Shown here: positions 26,895 to 35,190 of the stretch, one piece after another
How the letters are laid out: every line of letters begins with the position of its first letter
How positions within the stretch are numbered: position 1 is the first letter of the stretch
Source of the DNA: Chloroflexota bacterium
GTDB taxonomy: Bacteria; Chloroflexota; Anaerolineae; Aggregatilineales; Phototrophicaceae
Reading direction: 5' to 3'
Assembly (NCBI GenBank): GCA_013388735.1
Contig: JACAES010000082.1
Coordinates: forward strand, 1 to 42,354
Length of the DNA stretch: 42,354 bases
Made by a program: the position numbers and the translations under genes
Notes under the pieces: generated by a model
The model's database searches: none
What the model was told of the DNA's origin: nothing
Seen by the model: only the letters and a program-made list of their open reading frames with translations

Positions 26895-27506
26895 TCAGCC
26901 GGTTTTTTCCGGGTTCAGGCGTTCGATGTCCGCCAGGGCTTCCCCGGCGAAGCGGCACAACAGCCCCAGCAGCGCCAGGTCGGAATCATCGAAAGGCTGG
27001 TCGCCGGGTTTGTTCAGCACCTCGATCACGCCATACACCCGGCGGTCGCCGATCAACGGCGCAGCGGCAATAGACTGGGTGTGGAATGTAAACTGCTCAT
27101 CAACGGTATGCGAGAAACGCGGGTCGCGGCGCACATCGCGCACCAGAGTGGGCTGGGCGTTGGTGACTACCCAACCGGCGATACCCTCGTTGGCCGGGAT
27201 GCGGTAGCCTTTGAGATTGGTCGCCAGCGCGCCGCGCACCAGGACGAATACGATTTCATTGGTTTCGTCGTCCAGCAGCATCAACGAGCCGTCGGGCGCA
27301 TTCAGCAGGTTCATCGCGCGGGTGAAGATGTCGTCCAACAGCGGCAGCAGTTCGGCGTCACTGGTGACGGTGTGCGCGGCGCGAGTCAGGTCACTCAAAA
27401 TCTGGACGAACTCGCGCAGATTGTTCAGTTCTTCCTGCAATTGTTCATTTTCGGCCTGCAAGCGGGCGTTTTCGCGCCGCATGATGGCAACGGGATTCGT
27501 GACCAT
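26895..27506 (-). CDS. GAF domain protein with N-terminal coiled coil
   Basis: A 203-residue cytosolic protein. Residues 9-40 form a coiled coil (ENARLQAENEQLQEELNNLREF), followed by a GAF domain at about 40-195 with GSLMLLDDE, the NEGIAGWVV motif, a DPRF segment and APLIGDRRVYGVIEVLNK. GAF domains bind small ligands or light-sensing cofactors; no output domain is attached, so it may work by dimerising with, or presenting a ligand to, a partner. CGGAGA lies about 9 nt before the start. The PIG-L deacetylase is 78 nt downstream on the same strand. Confidence 0.85.
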   Translation of the reverse strand: MVTNPVAIMRRENARLQAENEQLQEELNNLREFVQILSDLTRAAHTVTSDAELLPLLDDIFTRAMNLLNAPDGSLMLLDDETNEIVFVLVRGALATNLKGYRIPANEGIAGWVVTNAQPTLVRDVRRDPRFSHTVDEQFTFHTQSIAAAPLIGDRRVYGVIEVLNKPGDQPFDDSDLALLGLLCRFAGEALADIERLNPEKTG

Positions 27507-27589
27507 CGGGTAAATCTCCGCATTTCAACAACTATTTTTCTCATTGTAACGATATTTTTACAGCGCGCGAACCGACGGTTAGGGTACGG

Positions 27590-28073
27590 TTAGAAGACGG
27601 CGGCGCCAAGCGCCATACCGATGAGCGCGCTGAGGTAGCCCTCCAGGGCGTTGAAGGAGTAGTGCCGCTGCGCGATGGCATAGTTGTGGGTGACGATTTC
27701 GGCGGCATGGGCGGCATCTTCCAGCAGGCGCGCGGCCTGCCGCACCGTATCATCGGTGATGAAGTCTTCAAAAGCGACCACGCGAAAACCTTTCGGCTGG
27801 ATGTCGGCCTTGAAGATTTCGCAGCTGCTCATGACCAGGGGACGGCGGTAATAGCTGGTTTCGAGAAAAAGCACTGCCGAAGCCCTCCACGCATGGGGGG
27901 TAAGTGACCAAATTGGCCTGGTGATAGATGTCCGCCAGCGAAAAAACAGCCTTGCCGTTATTGGCCGGACGGCGCATGTAGTTAACATGGTCGGGGGCGA
28001 ACAGCGTCCGCACGCCCAGCGCCTCGCTGTACTCGCGCAGGAAATCGGCATAAGCCTGTTGATTGCCGGCCAT
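27590..28073 (-). pseudogene. C-terminal remnant of a GT4 glycosyltransferase, frameshifted
   Basis: Two overlapping frames join into one recognisable product. The first reads AYADFLREYSEALGVRTLFAPDHVNYMRR to YPPCVEGFGSAF. The second continues LETSYYRRPLVMSSCEIFKADIQPKGFRVVAFEDF to the stop at 27590. Together they match the donor domain of a GT4 glycosyltransferase (E-x7-E region and PKGFRV block). The break falls in a run of five A at 27866-27870 on the plus strand; removing one base restores the frame, so a sequencing error is possible. Even then the N-terminal acceptor domain is missing: the piece begins 13 nt after the kinase stop. I treat it as a truncated gene. Confidence 0.75.
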
Positions 28074-28086
28074 GCCGCGCTACCCG

Positions 28087-29670
28087 TCACCTGCGCCCGC
28101 GCCCACGTTTCGGTTTATCGTATTCTTCATCGTACACGTCTTCGACGACTTCTTCCAGTTCGCCGTCTTCGGTCAGCCGCACGCGGTGGTCGCGTTTCGG
28201 CTTGGCGTCGTAGTAGGCTTCGGCGCGGCGCTGGCGTTCGCGTTCCAGTTCTGCCTGCACCAGCCGTTCGCGTTTTTCCGCGCCCGGCCCGTATTTATTA
28301 TAATATTCCATAAAATTCGCCACCACGCCGATGCCCCAGAAAAAAGTGATGAAAATCGGCCAGGGAAAGCCCAGATCACCAACAGGAAGCTGGCCGTTTT
28401 CGAAGATGGCGGCGAACAGGTCTTGCGCGCCGGCCCACATGCCCCAGAACACCAGGTTCATGACGATGTAAATCACCAGGTGGATGATAAAACCGTTGCG
28501 TTCCTCGAATTTCTTTTCGATGCGGCGGCGCACGCGCTCCTCATCGGAAACCGGTTTCTTGTTTTCGTCAACCGCTTCCTGGATCGAGCGCACAATTTCG
28601 GCCATCACCCCGCCGCCGCGACGGACGCCCTGTTCGATTTTTTGCCCCACGTCATTCCAGTTGACGCCGCCCATATCTATGCGCGCTTCGACGCGGGGCG
28701 GCGCGGGTGGATGCGGCGGAACCGGGGACGGGACGCTGATATACCGCTTCTGGTCGCTGCTGCCCGCGCGGGGTACCTGATCGGTGATCGTCGGCGAGTC
28801 GTCCATCACCTGTGGGCGCAGGGGGGACATCGCCCGCAGACCGGATTCGCTCAATGCCTGCCGGAAATCGGCCATCAGGTCGGCGGCGGACTCGTATCGC
28901 TCCGCCGGGTTTTTCGCCAGCGCCTTGACCAGCACGCGCTCCACCGCCGGCGGCACGTCCGGGTTGAGTTCGCCGGGCATCGGCAGCGGGCTGTAAATAT
29001 GGTCGTGGACGATGGCATAGGGTGTATCGGCGTTAAACGGCACGCGCCCGACCACCATCTCGTACAGGATGACGCCGAACGAATACACATCGGTGCGGGA
29101 GTCCAGGTTGCGCTCGCCGCGCGCCTGTTCTGGCGAGATGTACTGGGGCGTGCCGAGGATCATATCCTGGCTCATGGTGGATTCGCCGGCCTGGGCAATG
29201 CGCGCCAACCCGAAGTCGGTCAGGTAGGGTGTGCCAGAAGCGTCCAGGACGATGTTCGAGGGTTTGATGTCCCGGTGCAGTACGCCGCGCTGGTGCGCGT
29301 AGGTCAGCGCGTCGGCGATGGGCGTCATGATCTGCGCGACCTGCTCCAGCGGCAGCGGGCCGGCGGACAGCGTAGATTTGAGCGTGCGCCCCTCGATGTA
29401 TTTCATCACCAGGTAGGGCTGGCCTTCGGTTTCGGCGTAGTCGTAGACCGGCACGATGTGGGGGTGTTCCAGCTTGGCGACGATCTGGGCCTCGCGCTCG
29501 AAGCGGGTCTGAAAATTTGGGTCTTCCAGGAAAGCCTGGTGCATGACCTTAATGGCAACATGGCGGTCGAGTTTGGCATGATAGGCTTTGTACACGCTTG
29601 CCATGCCGCCCTGCCCAAGCTGCCCCACGATCTGATACGGGCCGACCATCTGCCCTTCGTACAATGCCAT
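28087..29670 (-). CDS. Ser/Thr protein kinase with C-terminal 2TM domain
   Basis: A Hanks-type kinase of 527 residues. The Gly loop GQGGMASV is at 19-26, the lysine in HVAIKVM is Lys41, and HRDIKPSN and DFG are present. A proline-rich linker follows, then a 2TM domain at about 395-480: an amphipathic helix RIEKKFEERNGF, a helix HLVIYIVMNLVFWGMWA, a loop, and a helix WPIFITFFWGIGVVANFM. The charged tail ends in KPKRDHRVRLTEDGELEEVV and an acidic stretch. The tail is shared with the next upstream gene. The start at 29670 has GAGGGG 5 nt ahead. The signal sensed is unknown. Confidence 0.93.
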   Translation of the reverse strand: MALYEGQMVGPYQIVGQLGQGGMASVYKAYHAKLDRHVAIKVMHQAFLEDPNFQTRFEREAQIVAKLEHPHIVPVYDYAETEGQPYLVMKYIEGRTLKSTLSAGPLPLEQVAQIMTPIADALTYAHQRGVLHRDIKPSNIVLDASGTPYLTDFGLARIAQAGESTMSQDMILGTPQYISPEQARGERNLDSRTDVYSFGVILYEMVVGRVPFNADTPYAIVHDHIYSPLPMPGELNPDVPPAVERVLVKALAKNPAERYESAADLMADFRQALSESGLRAMSPLRPQVMDDSPTITDQVPRAGSSDQKRYISVPSPVPPHPPAPPRVEARIDMGGVNWNDVGQKIEQGVRRGGGVMAEIVRSIQEAVDENKKPVSDEERVRRRIEKKFEERNGFIIHLVIYIVMNLVFWGMWAGAQDLFAAIFENGQLPVGDLGFPWPIFITFFWGIGVVANFMEYYNKYGPGAEKRERLVQAELERERQRRAEAYYDAKPKRDHRVRLTEDGELEEVVEDVYDEEYDKPKRGRGRR

Positions 29671-29738
29671 ACCTGCCCCTCGCAAACCTGTTTATGCGCA
29701 CTATTGTGGATTATAGACGACATGCGGCGGGCGTTCAA

Positions 29739-30239
29739 TTAACCCCGCTTGTATTTCTCTTCGGCTTCCCATTCCTCTTCGATCACATCCAGCAGTTCGC
29801 CCTCGTCGGACAGCCGCAGATGTTGGCTGCGTTTGGGTTTGTCCGCTTCGTAAAAACGGCTGCGCTCACGTTCGATTTCGCGTTCAATGGCACTATCGCT
29901 CATCTCCGCGAACAAAATTTGCAGGCCGTGAATCAGCACCACCAGCCCCCACGCGCCGGCGATCAGCGCCAGCGCCATGCCTGGCAGGCGCAGCGCCCAC
30001 AAACCGCCGACGATCACCAGATACATCACGATATGCGCTGCCAGTTCGTAGCGGCGGTGGAAGCGGCGCTCCACCCGCTGCCGGATCGAATCAAAATCCG
30101 GCTTGCCCTCCGGGAAGGCAGCCTCAGCCGCGCGCTGCTTTTTGGCGTTGATGCTCCGTGTTTTCATCGTCGCCAGCGCCATGACAACCATGAAGATGAT
30201 GACCAGGAAAATGAGTTCCACCACGCCGAATACCATCAT
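29739..30239 (-). CDS. Stand-alone 2TM-domain protein related to the kinase tail
   Basis: A 166-residue protein with an N-terminal membrane helix (VVELIFLVIIFMVVMAL), an amphipathic helix (SIRQRVERRFHRRYE), two more membrane helices and a charged tail. From about residue 60 onward it follows the C-terminal region of the neighbouring kinase. The tail KPKRSQHLRLSDEGELLDVI aligns with KPKRDHRVRLTEDGELEEVV. It lies 68 nt upstream of the kinase start, so both are probably co-transcribed. It may interact with, or be phosphorylated by, the kinase; this is inference. Confidence 0.8.
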   Translation of the reverse strand: MMVFGVVELIFLVIIFMVVMALATMKTRSINAKKQRAAEAAFPEGKPDFDSIRQRVERRFHRRYELAAHIVMYLVIVGGLWALRLPGMALALIAGAWGLVVLIHGLQILFAEMSDSAIEREIERERSRFYEADKPKRSQHLRLSDEGELLDVIEEEWEAEEKYKRG

Positions 30240-30395
30240 ATTGCCCCCGTCCCTAAAGAATCTGCCGGCGCGGTGTTTCGTCCGGCCACTACCCGGCTGC
30301 GCGCCAGTTCGTAGTCAGCCGGATGTCGTTCGTCCATCAGCAGCCTTTCCAAGTCTTATTTTCTTGTACGCAAAATGAGGTATTCGGGTTGTGAA

Positions 30396-30587
30396 TTAGT
30401 CCCGGTTGCGGTCTTCATCCCAACGAATAAGTTCCGCCAGGAAGCTGTCTACCCAGATGTAGGTGAAGCCGACCAGCGCCGGGGGCAGCAGCAGGCCGGC
30501 CAGGCCGAACGCCCGGCTGAAGGCGAAGGAAAACAGCGCGATCACCAGGCCGAAAAAGGCGAATATGCAGCCGCGATAGAGCCTCAT
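30396..30587 (-). CDS. Small membrane protein
   Basis: A 63-residue protein, MRLYRGCIFAFFGLVIALFS at the start, with two hydrophobic segments and a charged end (LIRWDEDRNRD). A strong ribosome binding site (GGGAGG) lies 8 nt before the ATG, supporting a real gene. I recognise no family. It lies between the 2TM protein and the ARMT1-like gene on the same strand. Confidence 0.6.
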   Translation of the reverse strand: MRLYRGCIFAFFGLVIALFSFAFSRAFGLAGLLLPPALVGFTYIWVDSFLAELIRWDEDRNRD

Positions 30588-30662
30588 GGGAGTGCCTCCC
30601 GCTAAACCATTTCCACCTTTATGTATACACCGCTCGTCGAAAATGTGTTCAAAATCCGGCCA

Positions 30663-31811
30663 TCAGGGCAGGGCGGCCTGGGCGACCCCGCGCCGCCCGT
30701 TGGAGCGCCACAGTGGGTCGTCGGCGTCCAGGCGTTCGGCCATCCCCGGCGGCAGGCCGGCGATGGTGTCACTTTTGAGCGTTCGCAGCGCCGCCGCCGG
30801 CGCGGGCAGGTATCCGGTCATCACGCCGAAGGGCGTGGCGGGTGGCCACAGCGCATCCCCGGACAGCCGGCGGTAGTTGGCGTCCCCCTTGAAGATAAGC
30901 AGCCGCGCGCCGGCGAACAGGTCAGCCAGGCGGGGCGGCAGTTCGCGCAGCAGGCGGCTGCTGTTCCAGAACAGATCGGGGGCCAGGCGCAGGTGGCCTT
31001 CATCCAGAGCAGCCTTCAGGCGGTTGCCCAGGCGGTCGCCGCGTCCGCGCAGGTGTTCGATTAACCAGCGTACATCGTCTGCTGTCGCGTCGCTGACGAA
31101 AGTCGGATGAAACTTGAGGTGTAAAAAAACCTGCGGCTGCGACTCCAGCAGCTCCCCGACGAGCGCCAGATCCATCAGCAGTTCCGTCCCGGCGTTGTCG
31201 GCGATGATGTGAACGGCACCCGGCTGGCGCAGCAGATAGGCGGCGATGGCGGCGCGGTCGTCCACCAGCAGATCATCGTCCTGGACGTGCGCGCCATGCG
31301 CGGCGGCGGCGGTGTAGCTCAGGTCAATGCGGTTGCCCCACAGGGCGAAATCCAGCATCAGCGCCAGCCGTTCTTCCGGCGCGCCGTTCACTGCCGAAGC
31401 GCGTTCAAGCATGTCCCAGGGCGTTTGCCCGGCGTACTCCTCCATCTTCTTTGGCAGGAAAGGGTCGCGCCCGGTCTCCCACCAGCGAACCGCCTGAATG
31501 ACGTGGCGATAGCAGAACGTCTCGGCAAAAAACCAGGCTGTCTGCTGCCAGGTGCGGCCCTCACGCCGCGTGTAGTGGTCGTAGGCGGCGTGCCAGTCGT
31601 CGTAGTCCGGGGCGGGCAGGTCGAGCCTGGGCATCTCGCGGTCGCTTTCCATGTCATCGGCTAGTCGTTTGAGGGCGTCCTTCATGGCCGGCGTGTAGTC
31701 CGGGTTGATAGCGGCTATCTCGCGGGCGATGCCGGGCAGCCGGATGCTCATGGTATGGTGCGCGAAAGCATTGCTGGTATCGGTGCGAACCATCGGGAGG
31801 TCTGTAGTCAT
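30663..31811 (-). CDS. ARMT1/DUF89-family metal-dependent phosphatase
   Basis: A 382-residue member of the DUF89 damage-control phosphatase family, ARMT1-like branch. Visible blocks are the N-terminal four-helix region (PRLDLPAPDYDDWHAAYD, then TWQQTAWFFAETFCYRHVI), LWGNRIDLSY, the metal-binding loop IIADNAGTELLMDL, the FLHLKFHPTFVSDAT segment, the LIFKGDANYRRL loop and ALRTLKSDTIAG near the C-terminus. Such enzymes hydrolyse sugar phosphates or damaged phosphometabolites with Mn or Co. Eukaryotic ARMT1 was also described as a carboxyl methyltransferase. The substrate here is unknown. AGGA lies 9 nt before the start. A class I methyltransferase gene precedes it by 53 nt on the same strand. 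Confidence 0.85.
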   Translation of the reverse strand: MTTDLPMVRTDTSNAFAHHTMSIRLPGIAREIAAINPDYTPAMKDALKRLADDMESDREMPRLDLPAPDYDDWHAAYDHYTRREGRTWQQTAWFFAETFCYRHVIQAVRWWETGRDPFLPKKMEEYAGQTPWDMLERASAVNGAPEERLALMLDFALWGNRIDLSYTAAAAHGAHVQDDDLLVDDRAAIAAYLLRQPGAVHIIADNAGTELLMDLALVGELLESQPQVFLHLKFHPTFVSDATADDVRWLIEHLRGRGDRLGNRLKAALDEGHLRLAPDLFWNSSRLLRELPPRLADLFAGARLLIFKGDANYRRLSGDALWPPATPFGVMTGYLPAPAAALRTLKSDTIAGLPPGMAERLDADDPLWRSNGRRGVAQAALP

Positions 31812-31864
31812 GCGTTTTTATCCTGCCAGAGAACAATCGAACAATTCAGGGTTTTGCAGCGTGG

Positions 31865-32506
31865 TTACGCCGCTGCCGGCGTAATCAGCAGCACGCAGCC
31901 GCACACGGAAATCTGCCGGTAGGATGCCCCCAGGCCGGCGGCGCGCAGGGCGGGTATAGCTTCGTCGGCGATCCAGTAAAATTCCTCATCCCATTGGTCG
32001 GCCCACTGCCGGCGGGCGGCGTCCCGCGCGGGCGCGTCCGGGAAGCCGATGTCCCCGATGACGATACGCCCGTCCGGCGCGAGATGGTCAGAAGCCAGCC
32101 GCCGCAGCAGTTGAATTTTGGCCGGCAGATCAAACTCGTGAAACGTGTAGGTAGAGGCCACGCGGTCGAACCGGCGGTTCAGTTCCGGCGGCCAGTCGCC
32201 CAGTAAATCCACCTGCACGAAACGCGCCGCCGGGACGTGGAGGCGCGCGCGGGCCAGCATCTCGGCGGAAAAATCCGTTCCCAGGACGTCGCAGCCCAGC
32301 GCGGCAAAACGCGCCGTCAGGCTGCCCGTGCCGCTGCCCAGTTCGAGCAGGCTCAGGCCGGGGCGGGCTTCCGCCAGGCCGACAACGCTATCCAGCACGC
32401 GCGCGTACCCGGCGAACGGGAACGACTCGTCGGCGTCGGACTGCCGCACGTCACGGTCATAATCGGCAGCCCAGCGATCAAAGTTCTGTGCGGGGTTAAG
32501 GCTCAT
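31865..32506 (-). CDS. Class I SAM-dependent methyltransferase
   Basis: A 213-residue Rossmann-like methyltransferase. Motif I is LLELGSGTGSLT (about 54-65), the acidic motif II residue is in VLGTDFSAEML, and TYTFHEFDLPAKIQLL is the motif IV/V region. The N-terminus NFDRWAADYDRDV is typical of the YrrT/UbiE-like small-molecule subgroup. The substrate is unknown. The start at 32506 is chosen because the longer frame runs through the terminator of the upstream gene; the ribosome binding site GGGAG is rather distant (12 nt). Confidence 0.86.
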   Translation of the reverse strand: MSLNPAQNFDRWAADYDRDVRQSDADESFPFAGYARVLDSVVGLAEARPGLSLLELGSGTGSLTARFAALGCDVLGTDFSAEMLARARLHVPAARFVQVDLLGDWPPELNRRFDRVASTYTFHEFDLPAKIQLLRRLASDHLAPDGRIVIGDIGFPDAPARDAARRQWADQWDEEFYWIADEAIPALRAAGLGASYRQISVCGCVLLITPAAA

Positions 32507-32554
32507 GGCTATCAAACGCTCCCGATCAGCGGCTGTAAGCTCCGGCGCTGGCGC

Positions 32555-32587
32555 AAAAAAACGGGGTGGGCTTATCAACCCACCCCG
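32555..32587 (-). terminator. Rho-independent terminator of the alpha/beta hydrolase gene
   Basis: A perfect 9-bp stem (CGGGGTGGG 32562-32570 with CCCACCCCG 32579-32587) and 8-nt loop are followed on the minus strand by seven T residues (32555-32561). It lies 50 nt past the hydrolase stop and before the methyltransferase start, so it separates two transcription units. Confidence 0.85.
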
Positions 32588-32637
32588 CGAGTATAACCCG
32601 GCGCGGCCATCCCTCACCAGTCCCGAATCGGCAGCCT

Positions 32638-33660
32638 CTATTCACCGACCGGCGCGTTCTGCGCCAGGAATTTCAGCAGGTCGGCATTGAAGGCGTCGGC
32701 GGTTTCCTCCTGCGGCAGATGGCCGGTGTTGGGGTAGGTGACGTAGGTGGCCTGCGGCAGCAGTTCGCGCAGGCGCTCCCCCACGCTGACCGGCACCCAG
32801 GTGTCGTTCTGCCCCCAGGCGATCATCACCGGCGCGGTGAAGGCAGCGATCTGTTCGGCGGTGATGGGATCGTTCGGGAACGCGCCGCCCTTGAGCTGGT
32901 CGAGCAGGGCTTCATCCCAGCCAACGACCCGAAGCTGGCGGCTGTAACCTTCGGCAGCCTCCGGCGTCATAAAGGCCGGGTCGTAATAAGCCGACTTGAG
33001 AATATTGGCGGCGAAATCCGGTTTGACGAAGGCGCGAATCCCGATCTGCGCCCAGCGAGCGAAAGGCGGAAAATCCAGCAGCGTGCCGACAACCGGCGGC
33101 AGCCCCAGCGCCCCCGTAACGCGCCCGCCGCCCTGACCGTCCGGGGGCGGGTCGTCGGTGGGGCGCAGCGCCGCCGACACGAACACCAGCGCCTTGACGC
33201 GCTCCGGGTAATGAGCGGCGAAATAACCGATCACGCCGCCGCCCTGGCTCTGCCCGACCAGGACGGCGCTTTCGAGGCCGAGTTCGTCCATCACGCGGGC
33301 GGTGAAGTCGGCCAGCGCCGACGGGCTGTAGGGGATGTTCGCGCCGGTTTTGGTGGACAGCCCGTAAGGCGGGCGGTCAAAGGCGATGGCGCGGTAGCCG
33401 GCTTCGGCCAGCACGTCCTGGTTAAAACGCCAGGTGAAGGTCGAAGCGCCCCAGCCGTGCAGCAGCAGCACCGGCGTGCCGTCTTCTGGGCCGCGCGCCA
33501 GGACGTAAGTCGAAAGGCCGTCTACGGTGATGAAAAAGCCGTCTGGCTCGGCCAGCGAGGCCGCCTCCACGCCGACCGGCGGCAGGGGCAGCAGCAGCGG
33601 GCCGATCAACAGCACCAGCAGGATAAAAAAGAGCAGCCGGATGATTCGCCGTTTTCGCAT
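32638..33660 (-). CDS. Membrane-anchored or exported alpha/beta hydrolase
   Basis: About 340 residues with an uncleaved anchor or signal sequence (MRKRRIIRLLFFILLVLLIG). The alpha/beta hydrolase fold shows the oxyanion motif HGWGAST, the nucleophile elbow GQSQGGG, the acid in WGQNDTW and the catalytic His in NTGHLPQEE. Haloalkane dehalogenases, epoxide hydrolases and esterases share this pattern, so the substrate is open. The frame is open for 122 codons further upstream inside the photolyase region, but those residues are an Arg-rich shadow. The start at 33660 has GGGGA 11 nt ahead. A strong terminator follows the gene. Confidence 0.88.
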   Translation of the reverse strand: MRKRRIIRLLFFILLVLLIGPLLLPLPPVGVEAASLAEPDGFFITVDGLSTYVLARGPEDGTPVLLLHGWGASTFTWRFNQDVLAEAGYRAIAFDRPPYGLSTKTGANIPYSPSALADFTARVMDELGLESAVLVGQSQGGGVIGYFAAHYPERVKALVFVSAALRPTDDPPPDGQGGGRVTGALGLPPVVGTLLDFPPFARWAQIGIRAFVKPDFAANILKSAYYDPAFMTPEAAEGYSRQLRVVGWDEALLDQLKGGAFPNDPITAEQIAAFTAPVMIAWGQNDTWVPVSVGERLRELLPQATYVTYPNTGHLPQEETADAFNADLLKFLAQNAPVGE

Positions 33661-33718
33661 GATATGTGTTTCCCCAATCGTTAATCGTCTCGACAGCCGG
33701 GAAATCCGCAACCAATTG

Positions 33719-35155
33719 TTACGATGCGTCGCCCTGATTTTGCCGCGCCGCGCCGAACGCCGCCAGCGCCCGCTCCCGCGCGAAAGCGTGATCTGCAATC
33801 GGCGGCGGGTAATCACGCGGCGGGCTGTCCATCGTCCAGGGCGCATGGATGAACGGCAGCGGCACGCCGCGCAGTTCCGGCAGCCAGCGCCGGATATAAG
33901 CGCCGTCGGGGTCGAACTTCTGCGACTGCGACACGGGGTTAAACACGCGAAAGTACGGCTGCGCATCCGTCCCGGTGCCGGCAGTCCACTGCCAGCCGCC
34001 GTTATTCTGCGCCGGGTCGCCGTCAATCAGCCATTGCATGAAAAAGCGTTCGCCTGCCTGCCAGTTGATGAGCAGGTCTTTTGTCAGAAAGCTGGCGGCG
34101 ATCATGCGGGCGCGGTTGGGCATCCAGCCCATGTGCTGAAGCTGGCGCATGGCGGCGTCCACCACCGGATAACCCGTCCGGCCTTCTGTCCAGGCTTGCA
34201 GATCGTTCGGCTCATCCCGCCATTGTAGGACGTCATATTCGGGGCGGAAGTTGCCGTCCAGGGCATGAGGATGAAAGTGCAGGATGTGGGCGTAAAATTC
34301 CCGCCAGATCAACTCACCGATGTACTGCTCCACCGACCGGCGTGCTTCCGGCGTGCCGGCCTCGCGGTAGGCTTCGCGCGCCGCCCAGTAAACCTGCCGG
34401 GGCGAGATCAGGCCGAAGCGAAAATAGGGCGACAGGAACGACCAGCCGCCGCGCGTGTCGTCGTCCGGGTCGGAAGCCAGCCGGTCGCGCCCGGTCTGAT
34501 AGTTGTGGATGCGCCGCGCCAGGAAATCATACAGGCGGCGTTGGGCGGCTTCTTCGCCGGCTTCGGGCGTTTTAAAGTTGCCGTCAAAACCGAGCGCCGC
34601 CAGAGTCGGCAGATCGTCAAACGGCAGGGACAGGCCGCCTGCCGGGATAAAACAGTCGCCCGGCTGACCCACCGGCAGCGTTTTGTTCAGCGTCAGCCAC
34701 TTCTTTTTGAAGGGCGTGAAGACGGCAAAGGGCGTCTGGTCGGGTTTGAGGACAGCGCCGGGCGGGTGCAGCAGGCCATCATCAAAAACATAAACCGGGA
34801 TGTTCAGCATCCGTTTGATGTCTTCGTCTCGGCGCAAGGCGTAGGGCGTGTAGTCCCGGTTGAGGTAAACCGCCGCCGCGCCGGTCTGTGCGGCCAGTTC
34901 CGCCAGCACGCGGCGCGGGCTGCCCTGCCGGATCAGCAGGCGCGCCCCCTGCCGGCGCAGGCGAGCGTCCAGCGCCGCCAGCGTTTTTATCAGCCACGCC
35001 AGGCGCGGCACGCCGAAGTAGCGTCCCCGCAAAATAGCCGGATCGAAGATGAACACCGGGATAACCGGCGCGCCCGTTCGCGCGGCGGCGTCCAGCGCCA
35101 GATTATCGGTCAGCCGCAGATCACGGCGAAACCAGTGAATGACCGGTGCGGCCAT
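33719..35155 (-). CDS. phrB: Deoxyribodipyrimidine photolyase
   Basis: FAD-dependent light-driven enzyme of 478 residues that reverses cyclobutane pyrimidine dimers. The N-terminal antenna domain begins MAAPVIHWFRRDLRLTDNLAL. The catalytic domain shows GYPVVDAAMRQL, the GWMPNRARMIAASFLTKDLL region, and QNNGGWQWTAGTGTDAQPYF with FNPVSQSQKFDPDG, the usual FAD and DNA-binding signatures of class I photolyases. The ATG at 35155 has GGAG 8 nt ahead. It lies 35 nt behind the desaturase on the same strand, so it should be transcribed from the light-type promoter at 36764-36793. A frame open further upstream is not part of the gene. Confidence 0.95.
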   Translation of the reverse strand: MAAPVIHWFRRDLRLTDNLALDAAARTGAPVIPVFIFDPAILRGRYFGVPRLAWLIKTLAALDARLRRQGARLLIRQGSPRRVLAELAAQTGAAAVYLNRDYTPYALRRDEDIKRMLNIPVYVFDDGLLHPPGAVLKPDQTPFAVFTPFKKKWLTLNKTLPVGQPGDCFIPAGGLSLPFDDLPTLAALGFDGNFKTPEAGEEAAQRRLYDFLARRIHNYQTGRDRLASDPDDDTRGGWSFLSPYFRFGLISPRQVYWAAREAYREAGTPEARRSVEQYIGELIWREFYAHILHFHPHALDGNFRPEYDVLQWRDEPNDLQAWTEGRTGYPVVDAAMRQLQHMGWMPNRARMIAASFLTKDLLINWQAGERFFMQWLIDGDPAQNNGGWQWTAGTGTDAQPYFRVFNPVSQSQKFDPDGAYIRRWLPELRGVPLPFIHAPWTMDSPPRDYPPPIADHAFARERALAAFGAARQNQGDAS

Positions 35156-35190
35156 CGTGTGAACTCCATGTTGAACGATCCGGTAGAGTG

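Noticed and set aside
28063-29742. Long plus-strand frame opposite the 2TM kinase
   Set aside because: His/Arg-rich antisense shadow of a clear kinase gene.
33661-34026. 122-codon N-terminal extension of the alpha/beta hydrolase
   Set aside because: Arg-rich shadow of the photolyase gene; the signal-anchor begins at 33660.
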